A stretch of 5,564 nt of DNA from assembly GCA_034408875.1 (NCBI GenBank), contig JAWXCJ010000129.1, forward strand, positions 1-5,564, written 5' to 3'. Position 1 is the first letter of the stretch; each line of letters begins with the position of its first letter. Below the pieces are notes generated by a model that was not told the origin of the DNA, made no database searches, and saw only the letters and a program-made list of their open reading frames with translations. This document shows positions 5,556-5,564 of this stretch, in pieces. A program made the translations under genes and the position numbers. Source of the DNA: JANNHK01 sp034408875. GTDB taxonomy: Bacteria > Actinomycetota > Acidimicrobiia > IMCC26256 > PALSA-610.

Positions 5556-5564
5556 GTGCTGTGG
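5556..5564 (+). CDS. Possible first codons of a gene leaving the window
   Basis: GTG CTG TGG begins 8 bases after the candidate -10 TACATT. Only three codons are visible, so nothing can be said of the product. The call rests on the promoter spacing; another GTG at 5561 in a different frame is an alternative, and the true start may lie beyond the window. Confidence 0.2.

Overview
The window looks like ordinary chromosome from a high-GC actinobacterium. Codons end mostly in G or C, there are GTG starts, a lipoprotein with a short signal peptide, and start sites that look leaderless. The style of the genes would fit a deep-branching actinobacterial class such as Acidimicrobiia, but that placement is an inference and no marker gene here settles it.

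Layout. Positions 1-369 hold the 3' end of a threonine ammonia-lyase gene (catalytic-domain tail plus regulatory ACT domain). After a 48-base gap comes a complete polar amino acid ABC importer on the same strand: lipoprotein substrate-binding protein (418-1290), one HisM/GlnP-type permease (1363-2184) and a GlnQ/HisP-type ATPase (2177-2947). A 72-base gap between the first two of these holds a perfect 12-bp stem closed by a UCCG tetraloop. From the permease onward every junction overlaps: 8 bases into the ATPase, 1 base (TGATG) into a GNAT acetyltransferase (2947-3474), and 4 bases (ATGA) into an ABC-F type twin-ATPase protein (3471-5078). A small VOC/glyoxalase-family gene lies convergently on the minus strand (5090-5443). 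The last 120 bases are a divergent intergenic region with a long imperfect palindrome between two candidate promoters; the right-hand one appears to drive a gene that starts at the window edge.

How the parts fit. The binding protein captures an amino acid outside the membrane, a probable homodimer of the single permease moves it, and the ATPase dimer powers transport. The hairpin after the binding-protein gene is well placed to give more binding protein than membrane components. The GNAT and ABC-F genes are translationally linked to the transporter but have no evident biochemical role in transport; ABC-F proteins normally act on the ribosome. I see no CRISPR array, mobile element, rRNA or tRNA. 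I do not see a clearly new multi-gene system. The best leads are the 5457-5516 palindrome, the tetraloop hairpin, and the coupling of an ABC-F protein with an unusual first D-loop to an amino acid importer.
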